Assembly (NCBI GenBank): GCA_964506325.1
Contig: CAZDLO010000087.1
Location: forward strand, 1-15,331
Source: CAINVV01 sp964506325
GTDB lineage: Bacteria; Bacteroidota; Bacteroidia; Bacteroidales; Prolixibacteraceae
Length of the DNA stretch: 15,331 bases
Reading direction: 5' to 3'
The translations under genes and the position numbers were made by a program. Of this stretch, positions 14,783 to 15,331 are shown piece by piece. The notes below the pieces were generated by a model. The model saw only the letters and a list, made by a program, of their open reading frames with translations. It was not told the origin of the DNA and made no database searches. Numbering within the stretch: the first letter of the stretch is position 1; each line of letters starts with the position of its first letter.

Positions 14783-14790
14783 CAAAATTA
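14783..14790 (-). promoter_or_regulatory. Predicted -7 box of the large signalling gene
   Basis: Read on the - strand this is TAATTTTG, a perfect TAnnTTTG, 49 nt upstream of ATG 14733. No TTTG is found at the -33 distance. The A-rich run AAAAGAAAAATA just before the ATG is a typical Bacteroidetes translation start. Confidence 0.45.
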
Positions 14791-15331
14791 AACCGAAATC
14801 TAAGGAATAATACCCGGTCCCTATTAAATGCCCCCGGATCAATGTCTAAAACATGCCGGCTTCCCAATAACGGCGATTTCCAGTTTAACTTATTCAATTC
14901 CCACCCGAAGCTAATACAAAAATCCGGTTTAGCCCCCTCTGCCTTAAGGAAAATCAGTTGAAAATCAGCACGCATAGAGGTTTCCTGACAAAAGAATTCT
15001 TCAGAAAACAACAACATGCAATCTAATAAAAATGCTTCAGGCAGGAAAAAGAAACCCATTATCACTAATTTAGCAAAATCAATTTCAGCGTTCCTGAATT
15101 TCGTGTAACTGGCCGACAAATTTTCAATCTTTCATAAAATCAGTCGAATACACAAATAATGTTTCAAATGCGATTTAAGTGTTTCACTTAATTAAAGTTG
15201 GGGAAATTTTCGTCCTTGAAATAATGGAAATCTGATTACTGAAAATTGAATAATTTTCAATTTAACCTTAATTTAATTTTTAAAATTAAATAAAAAGGCT
15301 ATTTTTTTTTTCTAATATTAATAATTAGCGC
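14791..15331. other. Non-coding, AT-rich right edge with several inverted repeats
   Basis: No convincing gene is seen. A 124-codon frame on the - strand (14745-15119) is Phe-rich, matches nothing I know and overlaps the start region of the large gene. From about 15170 the sequence becomes very AT-rich and contains inverted repeats: TTAAGTG-TTT-CACTTAA (15175-15191), overlapping pairs GAAAATT/AATTTTC and AATTGAA/TTCAATT (15241-15262), and a perfect 10-1-10 palindrome at 15271-15291 made only of A and T. These may be regulatory sites for a gene beyond the window, or chance in AT-rich DNA. Confidence 0.4.

Noticed and set aside
14745..15119. 124-codon frame on the - strand upstream of the large signalling gene
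   Set aside because: Phe-rich translation with no recognisable motif, extending into the start region of the large gene and lying across its predicted promoter; it looks like an AT-rich chance frame.
1..15331. CRISPR arrays, insertion sequences, phage genes or attachment sites
   Set aside because: No regularly spaced repeats, transposase or integrase motifs, or long terminal repeats were seen on either strand.

Overview
The window looks like chromosomal DNA from a member of the Bacteroidetes, probably an anaerobic Bacteroidales-type lineage. Four things point there: perfect or near-perfect copies of the Bacteroidetes -7 box (TAnnTTTG) in front of several genes, A-rich start regions instead of Shine-Dalgarno sites, an HtpG with the charged C-terminal insert known in this phylum, and the Bacteroidetes-type long Cpn10. 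A superoxide reductase together with an oxygen-sensitive Fe-S serine dehydratase fits an anaerobe that tolerates brief oxygen exposure. This placement is inferred from protein character and promoter style, not from a search.

Layout, left to right. The first 38 bases are the 3' part of a tRNA, best read as tRNA-Trp. Next come a possible decayed small ORF and then htpG (+). htpG converges on the single-chain L-serine dehydratase gene (-) over a shared two-way terminator. A Cpn10-like gene (+) runs into a 10-N assembly gap, so its end is not reliable. The following block is an oxidative-stress module: class II superoxide reductase and 2-Cys peroxiredoxin (-, likely one operon) face a divergent PerR-type repressor gene (+). 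A perfect inverted repeat resembling a PerR box lies across the -7 box and predicted start of the peroxiredoxin promoter. argH (+) follows and converges on glutamate dehydrogenase (-), again with a two-way terminator. The right third holds a LuxR-type regulator (-) and, upstream of it, a very large gene (-) for a roughly 1395-residue soluble multidomain protein.

Functionally, most of the left two thirds is ordinary housekeeping: chaperones, serine, arginine and glutamate metabolism, and peroxide/superoxide defence. The unusual part is the right third. The large protein combines three tandem GAF-like sensor repeats, a degenerate receiver, an apparently intact receiver, a PPDK_N-type ATP-grasp domain and a conserved C-terminal domain. 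It has no phosphohistidine swivel domain and no PEP/pyruvate barrel, so it should not be called PEP synthase. The neighbouring LuxR-type regulator has Asn where the phospho-accepting Asp should be and Met where the conserved receiver Lys should be. Together they may form a non-canonical signalling pair, but this is inference from architecture and proximity only. No CRISPR array, insertion sequence, phage gene or integration site was recognised.
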